From the NCBI RefSeq assembly GCF_001673315.1, contig NZ_LZLQ01000023.1, forward strand, positions 29,224-93,223: a DNA stretch of 64,000 nucleotides. The letters are read 5' to 3'. A program made the position numbers and the translations under genes. This DNA is from Mycobacterium asiaticum (GTDB lineage Bacteria; Actinomycetota; Actinomycetes; Mycobacteriales; Mycobacteriaceae). Shown here in pieces: positions 55,952 to 64,000 of the stretch. Below the pieces are notes generated by a model, which saw only the letters and a program-made list of their open reading frames with translations, made no database searches and was not told the origin of the DNA. Each line of letters starts with the position of its first letter. The stretch's first letter is position 1.

Positions 55952-56224
55952 CACAGACGTTCACTCGAATCCAGCCCTGAGTGTAAATGAGCTGTTAAAC
56001 AGCGTAATCACGCATCAGATGTTGCGCAAGGAAAAGTACACTCGTTCACCGAGTTCTGATTTCGGAATGCAGCACTGCCACGCCGTGGTGAGAGGCTGCT
56101 CACTGAGTGCCCCGCCTGGACCCTGTTCACACCCGAAGACCAAACTTTTGCGCCGTCCCGGCGCGCCGTGACTGATCCGGGGCCGAGGATCGGTCGCCGC
56201 CGGAGGTTGCCGGGGTGCGGCAAA

Positions 56225-56257
56225 CAATGGGCCAGCAATGGGCCAGCAATGGGCCAG
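56225..56257. repeat. Three tandem 11-bp units CAATGGGCCAG
   Basis: Perfect triplicate within the 475-base divergent gap (55940-56414) between the reductase and the type III PKS. A degenerate KstR-like half-site (GTTCTAG near 56354) is also in this gap; nothing else is recognised. Confidence 0.8.
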
Positions 56258-56414
56258 CGCCACCCGATTTTCGGCCCGCGCAGGGTACGCTCCGGACGGC
56301 TGTGCATGCGCTCGGAGAAGTCTGCCAATCGGTTGTGTACCAGCACACTCGAAATGTGTTCTAGGTAACCACAATTCGGTGAACCAGCGAACTGTTGGCA
56401 ATCGTGATGTAGCT

Positions 56415-57521
56415 ATGACCGCTACGACGTATTCGAGGTCAGCTGACCATAGTGACCGCCATGCCCACGGCGCACCCCGGATCGCCGGTACCGCTGTGGC
56501 GTTTCCGCCGCACCGGCACAATCAGGACGAGGTCGCGCGCGTGCTCACCCGGGTCACCGGTCCGGAGTTCATGCGCTTCGCCCGCACTGCCGGGGTCGAC
56601 GAGCGTAATCTCGCGCTACCGCTGGCGCGCTACCCCGAATTGACGGGCTTCACCGAAGCCAACAACGCCTATATAGAGGTGGCCACCGAATTGGGCGAGC
56701 GAGCCATACTTTCCGCACTCGCCGCGGCAGACATCGAACCGCACGAGGTGGACGCGATCGTCGTGGTCTCCAGCACCGGGATGGCGGTTCCGACTATCGA
56801 CGCGCGGTTGGTCTCGCGACTGGGACTGCGGCCCGACGTCAAGCGCATCCCCCTCTTCGGGCTGGGGTGTGTGGCGGGCGCTGCGGGGATGGCTCGTGTG
56901 CACGACTACCTGCGTGGCTTCCCCAGCGACGTGGTGGTGTTGCTGTCGGTGGAGCTGTGCTCGTTGACGCTGCAGCGTGACGACGTCTCGATCCCGGCGC
57001 TTATCGGAGTGTGCCTGTTCGGCGATGGTGCCGCGGCGGTAGTCGCCACCGGAGCGGACCGTATCTCCCACGGCTGCAGCGGATTTCGGGGACCTCAGAT
57101 TGTCGCGACACGCAGCCGGATGATCCCGGACACCATCAACGTAATGGGGTGGGACATCAGCTCCAAGGGTTTTGGACTGGTGATGGGCCGGGAAGTGCCG
57201 CAAATGGCCGACGACTACCTGCGCGGCGAGGTCGACCACTTCCTCGCGGAGCACGGGTTGTCGATCGCCGACATTGCAGCGTGGGTGTGCCATCCCGGTG
57301 GTCCCAAGGTGCTCGACTCGATCGAGAAGGCACTCGGCCTCCCATCGGACGCGGTGTCACACAGCCGAAAGTCGATGCGGGAGAACGGAAATATATCGTC
57401 CACATCGGTGCTGGATGTGCTGCGACGGACGTTGAGCGAGTCGCCACCGGACGGCGCGTTCGGCGTCATGATGGCGATGGGCCCAGGCTTCAGCTTCGAA
57501 CTGCTGCTGCTGCGCTGGTAG
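56415..57521 (+). CDS. Type III polyketide synthase (chalcone synthase-like)
   Basis: 368-residue homodimeric ketosynthase that condenses acyl-CoA starters with malonyl-CoA to alkylpyrones or resorcinols. Catalytic triad visible: Cys152 in GLGCVAGAAGMA, His293 in VCHPGGPKVL, Asn326 in ENGNISSTSVL. Other family regions: GFTEANNAYIEVATELGERA and GPGFSFELLLLRW at the C-terminus. ATG 56415 gives the usual length; the frame runs open to 56238 without family support. Related to the M. tuberculosis Pks10/Pks11/Pks18 group. Its divergent neighbour is the desaturase system, which could supply unsaturated long-chain starters (inference). Confidence 0.92.
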   Translation: MTATTYSRSADHSDRHAHGAPRIAGTAVAFPPHRHNQDEVARVLTRVTGPEFMRFARTAGVDERNLALPLARYPELTGFTEANNAYIEVATELGERAILSALAAADIEPHEVDAIVVVSSTGMAVPTIDARLVSRLGLRPDVKRIPLFGLGCVAGAAGMARVHDYLRGFPSDVVVLLSVELCSLTLQRDDVSIPALIGVCLFGDGAAAVVATGADRISHGCSGFRGPQIVATRSRMIPDTINVMGWDISSKGFGLVMGREVPQMADDYLRGEVDHFLAEHGLSIADIAAWVCHPGGPKVLDSIEKALGLPSDAVSHSRKSMRENGNISSTSVLDVLRRTLSESPPDGAFGVMMAMGPGFSFELLLLRW

Positions 57522-57568
57522 GGAAGCGACGGTGTTCACCGTCTGCTGATCGGCGCGGCTGTTGGGCG

Positions 57569-57736
57569 CTACCGTGCGCCGCTGGTGACCACCTGTTCCG
57601 CAGCGGCACGCATCTGGTCTGATAACCGCAGCAGATCGTGCTCGCCCACCCCGTTGGGCAGGGTGTAGGCCACTTGGCGCAACTCGACGGCGTAGTCGCG
57701 CAATTGCTGGCGGAGTCGCGCCTCAACCTTGGGCAT
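57569..57736 (-). CDS. Small helical hypothetical protein (55 aa)
   Basis: ATG 57736 to TAG encodes MPKVEARLRQQLRDYAVELR..., then LLRLSDQMRAAAEQV, a helical, charged small protein. AAGGAGG lies 5 bases upstream, one of the best Shine-Dalgarno sites in the window, which strongly supports a real gene. No family recognised; the heptad-like spacing suggests coiled-coil pairing. It is convergent with the type III PKS gene. Confidence 0.7.
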   Translation of the reverse strand: MPKVEARLRQQLRDYAVELRQVAYTLPNGVGEHDLLRLSDQMRAAAEQVVTSGAR

Positions 57737-57890
57737 AACGTCCTCCTTGAACGGAACGGGCCACAGCGGGCCCGGAGATCGACGGCCGATTCAAACCTAA
57801 TCCGTTCGGGCCTGTGCCGCGATACGCGCGCAATCCTGTTTACGGAAGATTGACCGCCCATTAACACCGGTCGGCGGAGCCGACACCGCA

Positions 57891-58106
57891 CTAGCTGTCC
57901 GGAGGGGGATCGGGCTCTTCCATCTCGGGATCGATCAGCACAGTTTGCTGCTGTTCCTGCCAGTCCGACGCGTTGGCCTCCAACGGCACGTCGCCCGCTT
58001 CCTCGGCCGCCAGCTCCTCCTCCGCCAGTGAATCGGCTGTGGGGCGCTGCTGCTCAGCGGCGTCGGGCACGGGGACGTCGTCGGGGAATTCGTTGCGGTC
58101 GTACAT
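57891..58106 (-). CDS. Acidic hypothetical protein (71 aa)
   Basis: 71 residues, strongly acidic and Pro/Gln-rich ([20 protein letters not shown] ... [19 protein letters not shown]), probably disordered. It resembles a small conserved mycobacterial family by general look, but I cannot name it. It is divergent from pknF, whose ATG is about 100 bases away, so they may share a control region. Confidence 0.65.
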   Translation of the reverse strand: MYDRNEFPDDVPVPDAAEQQRPTADSLAEEELAAEEAGDVPLEANASDWQEQQQTVLIDPEMEEPDPPPDS

Positions 58107-58192
58107 GGACGGCGGGTTACCCGGTGCCTGGGCGACAAAACGGGCACCCGCCGGCGGAGCTGATCCGCCGTTTGCCGACCGGCGCTGCGGGC

Positions 58193-58198
58193 TACTAT
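58193..58198 (+). promoter_or_regulatory. -10 hexamer TACTAT of pknF (leaderless type)
   Basis: TACTAT, then 6 bases, then the pknF ATG at 58205; TTGCCG at 58172-58177 could be a poor -35. No Shine-Dalgarno, so pknF is probably translated from a leaderless mRNA. Confidence 0.5.
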
Positions 58199-58204
58199 GC
58201 CGCC

Positions 58205-59581
58205 ATGGCGCTCGACGAAGGTTCGACGTTTGCCGGATACACCATCATCCGGCGGCTGGGATCCGGCGGAATGGGTGAGGTATACCTGGCCCAGCACCCG
58301 CGCCTGCCGCGTCAGGATGCGCTCAAGGTACTGCGGACCGACGTGTCAGCCGACCACGAATACCGCGATCGGTTTCACCGGGAAGCCGACACCGCGGCGA
58401 CGCTGTGGCACCAGCACATCGTCGCGGTACATGACCGGGGTGAGGCCGACGGTCAGCTGTGGATCGACATGGACTACGTCGACGGCACCGACGCCGGGGA
58501 ATTGCTGGAGGAGCGGTACACCGCCGGGATGCCGGGGCCGGAAGTCGTCGAGATCATCACCGCGGTGGCTGAGGCGTTGGACTACGCCCACGAGCACAAG
58601 CTGCTGCACCGCGACGTCAAACCCGCGAACATCCTCATCGCGCGACCTGACTCTCAGGATCGCCGAATTCTGTTGGCGGACTTCGGAATTGCCGGTCTGG
58701 TGGGTGAATCCACCGGATTGACGGCCACCAACATGACCGTGGGTACTGTCGCGTACGCCGCCCCCGAACAGCTCATGGGCAACGACCTCGACGGCCGGGC
58801 GGACCAGTACGCGTTGGCCGCATCGGCCTTTCAGCTGCTCACCGGGGCGCCGCCGTTCCAGCATTCCAACCCCGCGGTGGTGATCAGTCAGCACCTCAGC
58901 GCGTCGCCCCCGGCCATCGGCGATCGGCGGCCTGCCTTGGCGAATCTGGACCCGGTATTCGCCAAGGCGCTGGCCAAGGATCCCAAGGACCGATACCTGC
59001 GCTGTATCGATTTCGCGCGCGCCCTGCGGCACCACCTGGGCGGGGAGGGCGACGCCGAAGCCACCAGTGCGTCCTTGCCGGCTACCGCGGCCCCGGCGAA
59101 GAGCTCGGCGCGTCTGGGCGTTCTGATCCCGGCGGTGTTGGCGATCCTGCTGGTCATCGCCGTCGCGATAGCGGTGCGCGAGTATGTGCGGGCCGACGAC
59201 GAGGAGCACGCCCCGCCCGGGGCCACCACGTCTTCGCCGGCGACACCGGCGCCAGGACAGCAAACGAGCGCTGGTGCCGGTGAGCCCGTGGTCCCGCTGC
59301 CGGTCGTCGCAATCGGTGCGGTCTGTGCACCGCTCGGCAGCACCGGCACGACGAAAACCGGGGCGACCGCATACTGCTCCAAATTGCAGGACACCGACAC
59401 GACGATCTGGTCGTTGACGGAGGAGACCGTGGCAAGTCCCACGCTCAGCGCAGCCCCGGAGCCGAGCGAATCGCCGGTGCCGGGGTTGCAGGAGGGGCCC
59501 ATCCGCATCTGCATGCAGCAGACCGGCCAAACGCGGCGACAGTGCCGGGAGGAGATCTTGCGCAGCAACGGAACGCCGTGA
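58205..59581 (+). CDS. pknF: Receptor Ser/Thr protein kinase PknF
   Basis: 458-residue transmembrane kinase. Seen: glycine loop [13 protein letters not shown], Lys41 in [16 protein letters not shown] (Asp137), DFGIAG (159-161), activation loop [21 protein letters not shown] helix around residues 303-324 ([20 protein letters not shown]), and an extracytoplasmic tail with conserved Cys residues ([19 protein letters not shown] ... [18 protein letters not shown]). Sequence and order agree with M. tuberculosis Rv1746. It phosphorylates the FHA-ABC exporter encoded next. The Thr/Pro-rich stretch after the TM is shorter than in M. tuberculosis. Confidence 0.95.
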   Translation: MALDEGSTFAGYTIIRRLGSGGMGEVYLAQHPRLPRQDALKVLRTDVSADHEYRDRFHREADTAATLWHQHIVAVHDRGEADGQLWIDMDYVDGTDAGELLEERYTAGMPGPEVVEIITAVAEALDYAHEHKLLHRDVKPANILIARPDSQDRRILLADFGIAGLVGESTGLTATNMTVGTVAYAAPEQLMGNDLDGRADQYALAASAFQLLTGAPPFQHSNPAVVISQHLSASPPAIGDRRPALANLDPVFAKALAKDPKDRYLRCIDFARALRHHLGGEGDAEATSASLPATAAPAKSSARLGVLIPAVLAILLVIAVAIAVREYVRADDEEHAPPGATTSSPATPAPGQQTSAGAGEPVVPLPVVAIGAVCAPLGSTGTTKTGATAYCSKLQDTDTTIWSLTEETVASPTLSAAPEPSESPVPGLQEGPIRICMQQTGQTRRQCREEILRSNGTP

Positions 59582-59660
59582 GGGTGCAAAGTCGTACCCG
59601 TGACACATATTTGACGTTCCGCTTCTGCAGTTGGCATCGGTGCCGATAGAGTTGCCTGCG

Positions 59661-62276
59661 ATGACCCAAACAGCCGCCCCGCCTGTGCTGACCGTGCGGT
59701 ATGACGGAGCTGAGCGCACCTTCGCCGCAGGCAACGACGTAGTCATTGGACGTGACCTGCGCGCGGACGTGCGCGTCGCTCACCCATTGATCTCTCGAGT
59801 GCACCTACTACTGCGCTTTGACCAGGGCCGATGGGTAGCCATCGACAATGGCAGCCTCAACGGCCTGTACGTCAACGGCAGGCGCGTTTCGGCCGTCGAC
59901 ATTCAGGACGGTCAGCGGATCAACATCGGCAACCCGGACGGTCCGGCCCTTGATTTCGAGGTCGGCCGTCGTGAGCAGGGTTCGGTTGGACGGCCACCGC
60001 CCACGACGGCGATGGCGATCCCGGCCCGGCCGAGCGGGCCGACCCCGGCGCCCGGTGGTCAGCCACCGAGCGGCCCGAATTGGGGCGGCCCGCCGCAGCA
60101 GCCGTCGACCACGCGGATGCCGGCACCTGGACCGAGCGGTGTCCCTCCGGGTCAGCCGCGGTACCCGTCCGGGCCGCAACCCATGCAGCCCCAGGGTGGC
60201 CAGCACTTCAGTGGGCCGCAGCCGGCTCCGCAGATCTACCGGTCGTCGGCACAGCAACAACCGCCTCCGGTAATCGGTCGTACGGCCGAGGCAGGCAACA
60301 GAACTTCGATGATGAAGATCCTGCGGCCCGGCCGGGGCGCGGGGGACTTGCCGCCCGGCGCCGTCAAGATCGGTCGTGCCGACGACAACGACATCGTCAT
60401 TCCCGAGGTGCTGGCATCCCGTCACCACGCCACCCTCATCCCGGGCCCCAAGGGCACCGAGATCCGCGACAACCGCAGCATCAACGGCACGTTCGTCAAT
60501 GGAACTCGAGTCGATTCCGCGCAGCTGCGCGACGGCGACGTGGTGACGATCGGCAACATCGACCTCGTCTTCGCCAACGGCGCGTTGTCGCGCCGCGAGG
60601 AAAGCCTGCTCGAGACCCGCACCGGCGGCCTCGACGTGCGGGGTGTGACTTGGACGATCGAGGGCAATAAGACGCTGCTGGACAACATCTCGTTGACCGC
60701 CCGTCCCGGGATGCTCACTGCCGTCATCGGACCATCGGGAGCCGGCAAGTCGACGTTCGCCAAGCTGGTGGCCGGATACACCCACCCGACCAGCGGCACG
60801 GTGGCTTTCGAGGGGCACAACGTGCACGCCGAATACGCCTCGCTGCGAAGCAGGATCGGCATGGTGCCGCAGGACGACGTGGTGCACGGCCAGCTGACCG
60901 TCAAGCAGGCGCTGATGTACGCCGCCGAGCTGCGGCTGCCACCAGACACCACCAAAGAAGACCGTGAGCAGGTTGTCGCTCGGGTCCTCGAGGAACTCGA
61001 GATGACCAAGCACCTGGAGACCAGGGTGGACAAGTTGTCCGGCGGTCAGCGCAAGCGCGCGTCGGTCGCGCTGGAGCTGTTGACCGGGCCGTCGCTGCTG
61101 ATCCTCGACGAGCCCACGTCCGGCCTGGACCCTGCCCTGGACCGACAGGTCATGACCATGCTGCGGCAGCTGGCCGACGCCGGTCGTGTGGTGCTGGTGG
61201 TCACGCACTCGCTGACCTACCTGGATGTATGTGACCAGGTGCTGCTGCTGGCCCCCGGCGGCAAGACCGCATTCTGCGGACCGCCCAGCCAGATCGGCGC
61301 AGCCATGGGCACCACCAACTGGGCGGACATCTTCAGCTCGGTGGCAGAAGACCCGGACGGCGCGAAGGCCCGGTATCTCGCGCAGACCGGACCGCCCCCG
61401 CCGGTACCGCCGACCGAACAGCCCGCCGAACTCGGCGAGGCGGCGCACACCAGTCTGGTCCGGCAGTTCTCCACGATCGCCCGACGGCAGATGCGGTTGA
61501 TCATTTCCGACCGCGGCTACTTCATCTTCCTGGCGATATTGCCGTTCATCATGGGTGCGCTGTCCATGTCGGTGCCTGGTGATGTCGGCTTCAATGCCCC
61601 ACCGCTGACCAGTGATGCGCCCACCGAGCCGGCCCAGATCCTGGTGCTGCTCAACGTCGGCGCGGTCTTCATGGGGACCGCACTGACCATCCGTGACCTC
61701 ATCGGCGAGCGGGCCATCTTCCTGCGCGAACAGGCCGTCGGTTTGTCCACCACTGCGTACCTGCTGGCCAAGGTGTGCGTCTACACCGTTCTCGCGCTCA
61801 TCCAGTCCGCGATCGTCACCGTGATCGCGCTGCTCGGCAAGCCAGGTCCGAAAACGGGCGCTGTGCTGCTGGGCAGTCCCGCTCTGGAGCTCTACGTCGA
61901 TATCGCGGCCACCACGGTCGCCTCGGCGATGCTGGGATTGGTGTTGTCGTCGGTAGCCAAGTCCAACGAACAGATCATGCCCCTGCTGGTGGTGGCAGTC
62001 ATGTCGCAGCTGGTGTTCTCGGGCGGCATGATTCCCGTCACCAACCGCATGGGGCTCGACCAGATGTCCTGGCTCACCCCGGCACGCTGGGGATTCGCGA
62101 CATCGGCGTCCACGATCGACCTCACCAAACTGTGTCCGGTTCCGCAGGTGCCCAAGGATGCGCACTGGAAACACACTGCCGGGGCGTGGACATTCGACAT
62201 GGCGATGCTGGTCGTGCTCAGCATCTTCTACCTGGGTTTTGTCCGGTGGAAGATTCGCCTCAAGGGCGGCGGCTGA
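59661..62276 (+). CDS. FHA-domain ABC exporter (Rv1747 type), PknF substrate
   Basis: 871-residue half-transporter fused to two FHA domains. Seen: FHA-1 (about 10-100: VVIGRDLRADVRVAHPLISR, NGSLNGLYVNG), Pro-rich linker, FHA-2 (about 220-310: IGRADDNDIVIPEVLASRHH, RSINGTFVNG), ABC ATPase with Walker A IGPSGAGKST (356-365), LSGGQRKRAS signature and LLILDEPTSGLDP, then six hydrophobic helices (ABC2 type). Thr residues in the linker TTRMP (150/151) and RTSMMK (about 215) match the PknF target sites I recall for Rv1747. Thought to export PIM-like lipids. ATG 59661; it begins 79 bases after pknF. Confidence 0.95.
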   Translation: MTQTAAPPVLTVRYDGAERTFAAGNDVVIGRDLRADVRVAHPLISRVHLLLRFDQGRWVAIDNGSLNGLYVNGRRVSAVDIQDGQRINIGNPDGPALDFEVGRREQGSVGRPPPTTAMAIPARPSGPTPAPGGQPPSGPNWGGPPQQPSTTRMPAPGPSGVPPGQPRYPSGPQPMQPQGGQHFSGPQPAPQIYRSSAQQQPPPVIGRTAEAGNRTSMMKILRPGRGAGDLPPGAVKIGRADDNDIVIPEVLASRHHATLIPGPKGTEIRDNRSINGTFVNGTRVDSAQLRDGDVVTIGNIDLVFANGALSRREESLLETRTGGLDVRGVTWTIEGNKTLLDNISLTARPGMLTAVIGPSGAGKSTFAKLVAGYTHPTSGTVAFEGHNVHAEYASLRSRIGMVPQDDVVHGQLTVKQALMYAAELRLPPDTTKEDREQVVARVLEELEMTKHLETRVDKLSGGQRKRASVALELLTGPSLLILDEPTSGLDPALDRQVMTMLRQLADAGRVVLVVTHSLTYLDVCDQVLLLAPGGKTAFCGPPSQIGAAMGTTNWADIFSSVAEDPDGAKARYLAQTGPPPPVPPTEQPAELGEAAHTSLVRQFSTIARRQMRLIISDRGYFIFLAILPFIMGALSMSVPGDVGFNAPPLTSDAPTEPAQILVLLNVGAVFMGTALTIRDLIGERAIFLREQAVGLSTTAYLLAKVCVYTVLALIQSAIVTVIALLGKPGPKTGAVLLGSPALELYVDIAATTVASAMLGLVLSSVAKSNEQIMPLLVVAVMSQLVFSGGMIPVTNRMGLDQMSWLTPARWGFATSASTIDLTKLCPVPQVPKDAHWKHTAGAWTFDMAMLVVLSIFYLGFVRWKIRLKGGG

Positions 62277-62308
62277 GTACCGAGTAGCCGTCGGCGGCTC
62301 AGCACCGA

Positions 62309-62998
62309 CTAGCCGTTCCCCCCGCAGGTACCGATCACGCGTTCGGCGATGTCGACGAGCTTGTCGTTGCTTTCCTGCGAGAGCAGCCGCAACATCTCGA
62401 AGGCGCGGACTTCGTCGACTCCGTAGCGTTCCATGATGACGCCCTTCGCCTGGCCGATACGGTCCCTGCTGGCCAGAGCCGCCTGCATCTGTTCGTCATG
62501 ACGGCCGGCCAGAATGGCGGCGGCCGCATGTGCGGCGAGGACGGTTCCGATGGTTTCCGCTTCGGCATCCCAAATGTTGGGTTGGAACCCGAACAGGTTC
62601 AGCGCGCCCGCCGTACGTTCCGCGGTGAACAACTTGAACGACAAGCCGCTGAGCACGCCGAGTTCGACCGCCGCGGGCGCATAACGAGGCCAGCGCGTTT
62701 CCGACCGAAAGTCATCGGTGCGGACCACGGTGTCGGCCAAGGCGGCCTGCGCGCATGGACCCTCTTGCAGGTCGTGCTGCAAGGCGTCGAGTTTTGCCGG
62801 AAGCTCGGTGACGTCGCCGACCGATTCGAACTTGCCGTTGGCCCGTACGAGCAGCACACCAGCGGTGTCGGCGCCCGGTATCAACTCGACCGCGGTCGCG
62901 GTGACCGTGGCCAGGATGTCTTCGACCTTGTTGGGCAGTGCCACGCTCTGCGCCAGCTTCGCCATGCGGATCGCTAGCTCTTGCTCACCCGACGTCAT
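62309..62998 (-). CDS. GAF-ANTAR RNA-binding antiterminator regulator
   Basis: 229-residue regulator. Seen: GAF sensor (about 20-165: LIPGADTAGVLLVRANGKFE, GPCAQAALADTVVRTDDF, GALNLFGFQPNIWDAE) and C-terminal ANTAR domain (SRDRIGQAKGVIMERYGVDE, AFEMLRLLSQESNDKL, VDIAERVIG), which binds two-hexaloop RNA to prevent termination. ATG 62998 is chosen (MTSGEQELAIRM); an upstream in-frame start at 63070 lies in the preceding gene. It overlaps the end of the DMT transporter gene by 14 bases and is coupled to it. Convergent with the FHA-ABC exporter. Confidence 0.9.
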   Translation of the reverse strand: MTSGEQELAIRMAKLAQSVALPNKVEDILATVTATAVELIPGADTAGVLLVRANGKFESVGDVTELPAKLDALQHDLQEGPCAQAALADTVVRTDDFRSETRWPRYAPAAVELGVLSGLSFKLFTAERTAGALNLFGFQPNIWDAEAETIGTVLAAHAAAAILAGRHDEQMQAALASRDRIGQAKGVIMERYGVDEVRAFEMLRLLSQESNDKLVDIAERVIGTCGGNG

Positions 62999-63887
62999 GC
63001 CCAGAGTCTTCACCCTGAATCGGCGTCGGCCACATCTGGGGGGTCTCGCCGGACTCGGGCGCCTCGCCAAACCGGGCCAGAACGATCGTTCCCGATACCG
63101 CTACGACGAATCCCACGACGACCAGCCAGCCAAGGCCCGGGCGGGCGCTGTCCCCCAGCCACACCACCCCGACGAGTGCGGGCGCGATCGTTTCACCCAC
63201 CACCATCGCCGCCACGGTCGTCGTCACGGACCCTCGCTGCAATGCAGAGGTGAGCAACAGAAATCCTGCGGCTCCGCCGCCGGCCGCGGCGTAGAGGGCC
63301 GGGTTGGTGTAGAAGGCGGCCTTGGTGGGATCCAATTCGTCGATCAGGCGCACGCCGACTTCGACGACACCGAAGCCGCTTCCGGCGCCCAGACCCAGGG
63401 CGAGTGCACGTTTACGATCGCCCAACCGGCCTGCGGCGGCGCCGGCGCCGAAGACTACGGCGACCACGCCCAACAGGGCCCAGCCGAGTGCGGGCGGCGC
63501 GTGCCGGAAGTGCCCGGGCCCGGCTGCGAGGGCAAGGACGACGAGGCTAGCGCAGACCACGGCCACGGCGGTCCATTCGACTGCCGAGAGCCGCGCCGCC
63601 AAAACCCAAGCAGACACGATTCCAGTCACTGCTATCGACGCGGCAAGGGCCGCGGCGACGACATAGATCGGGACCATCCGCAAAGCCGCCACCTGGAGCA
63701 GAAACCCGATGCCGTCCAGGCCGACGCCGACGAGGTAGCGCCATTGCCGGACGGCGCGCAGCAGCAAGACAGCGTTGACACCGGAACGGCTGCTGGTGTC
63801 CACGGAGCGAGTCCCGGCAGCCTGCAATACCGTCGCGGAGCCGTAACACACCGAACAGCCCAGCGCGAGAAGAAAACCGATCAGCAC
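62985..63887 (-). CDS. DMT-superfamily transporter (EamA-like)
   Basis: 300-residue membrane protein with about nine to ten hydrophobic helices in two halves: LIGFLLALGCSVCYGSATVL, GFLLQVAALRMVPIYVVAAA, WALLGVVAVVFGAGAAAG, AAMVVGETIAPALVGVVWLG and VVVGFVVAVSGTIVLARF. The pattern is of drug/metabolite or multidrug exporters. Start 63887 (ATG or GTG). It ends in a short charged tail overlapping the ANTAR gene. A 62-base segment encoding the second helix is repeated in inverted orientation at the window edge. Confidence 0.85.
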   Translation of the reverse strand: MLIGFLLALGCSVCYGSATVLQAAGTRSVDTSSRSGVNAVLLLRAVRQWRYLVGVGLDGIGFLLQVAALRMVPIYVVAAALAASIAVTGIVSAWVLAARLSAVEWTAVAVVCASLVVLALAAGPGHFRHAPPALGWALLGVVAVVFGAGAAAGRLGDRKRALALGLGAGSGFGVVEVGVRLIDELDPTKAAFYTNPALYAAAGGGAAGFLLLTSALQRGSVTTTVAAMVVGETIAPALVGVVWLGDSARPGLGWLVVVGFVVAVSGTIVLARFGEAPESGETPQMWPTPIQGEDSGHDVG

Positions 63888-63938
63888 AGACCGACGATAC
63901 GAGCGATCATGCGCGGGCGCGGCACTAGCCGGGCCAGG

Positions 63939-64000
63939 CGGGATTCTGCTCCAGGTGGCGGCTTTGCGGATGGTCCCGATCTATGTCGTCGCCGCGGCCC
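63939..64000. repeat. Inverted copy of 63647-63708 at window edge
   Basis: Bases 63939-64000 are the reverse complement of 63647-63708 with one mismatch (position 63943). On the plus strand they encode ILLQVAALRMVPIYVVAAA, the second helix of the DMT transporter. The homology runs off the window, so its extent is unknown. The preceding 51 bases (63888-63938) show no start of a matching gene. Confidence 0.9.

Noticed and set aside
59808..62174. 788-codon open frame on the minus strand
   Set aside because: Exactly antisense to the FHA-ABC exporter; product is Arg/Gly/His-rich noise without domains.

Overview
The window is high-GC DNA from a Mycobacterium, most likely a slow grower. The evidence is a PE-PPE domain protein, PknE and PknF with the FHA-domain ABC exporter, gabD2, cyclase-ATPase giants, WS/DGAT, DesA3-like and F420-dependent proteins, and a gene order that follows the M. 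tuberculosis xerD-scpAB-cmk-der ... gabD2 ... pknE ... pknF-Rv1747 order as I remember it. Species cannot be fixed from the sequence alone.

Layout. (1) 1-9.2 kb is a conserved core: 3' part of xerD, an O-methyltransferase, an SLC4-type anion exchanger, then a tightly overlapping parA-scpA-scpB-RsuA/RluB-type pseudouridine synthase-cmk-der operon (chromosome segregation, rRNA modification, CMP kinase, ribosome assembly GTPase). scpB carries an in-frame MIRU-like tandem repeat. (2) 9.2-13 kb: a 20-bp minisatellite, a PE-PPE esterase that appears to start at ATT, tRNA-Pro(GGG), an epimerase and a phage-type integrase fragment, which looks like an old integration site. (3) 13-21.7 kb: two very large cyclase/STAND-ATPase signalling proteins, an amidohydrolase and a protein with a Lys/Asp repeat tail. 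(4) 21.8-27 kb: a stress-signalling block with a GAF-SpoIIE phosphatase-HATPase fusion, STAS antagonist and stand-alone response regulator, preceded by a SigF-like promoter. (5) 27-31.8 kb: envelope hydrolases, gabD2 and an F420-dependent oxidoreductase. (6) 31.9-35.8 kb: a two-gene N-acetylglutaminylglutamine amide (NAGGN) osmolyte operon followed by an orphan MbtH gene. (7) 35.9-39.5 kb: VIT-family transporter, APC permease, WS/DGAT acyltransferase. (8) 40-62.3 kb: pknE at one end and pknF plus its FHA-ABC exporter substrate at the other. In between lie about 16 kb of accessory metabolism: an acyltransferase, a DUF1295/FAD/SnoaL operon with a KstR-like operator, GlgX, a DUF4185 protein, an SDR/sulfatase pair, a desaturase with its own reductase, and a type III polyketide synthase. 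(9) 62.3-64 kb: a GAF-ANTAR regulator and a DMT transporter. The last 62 bases are a near-perfect inverted copy of part of that transporter.

The strongest leads are the NAGGN operon with MbtH, the eukaryote-like SLC4 exchanger, the MIRU-like expansion inside ScpB, the ATT-start PE-PPE gene, the KstR-like site over a steroid-reductase-like operon, the SigF/SpoIIE/STAS module, and the inverted duplication at the right edge. Statements about other genomes come from memory; no database was searched.
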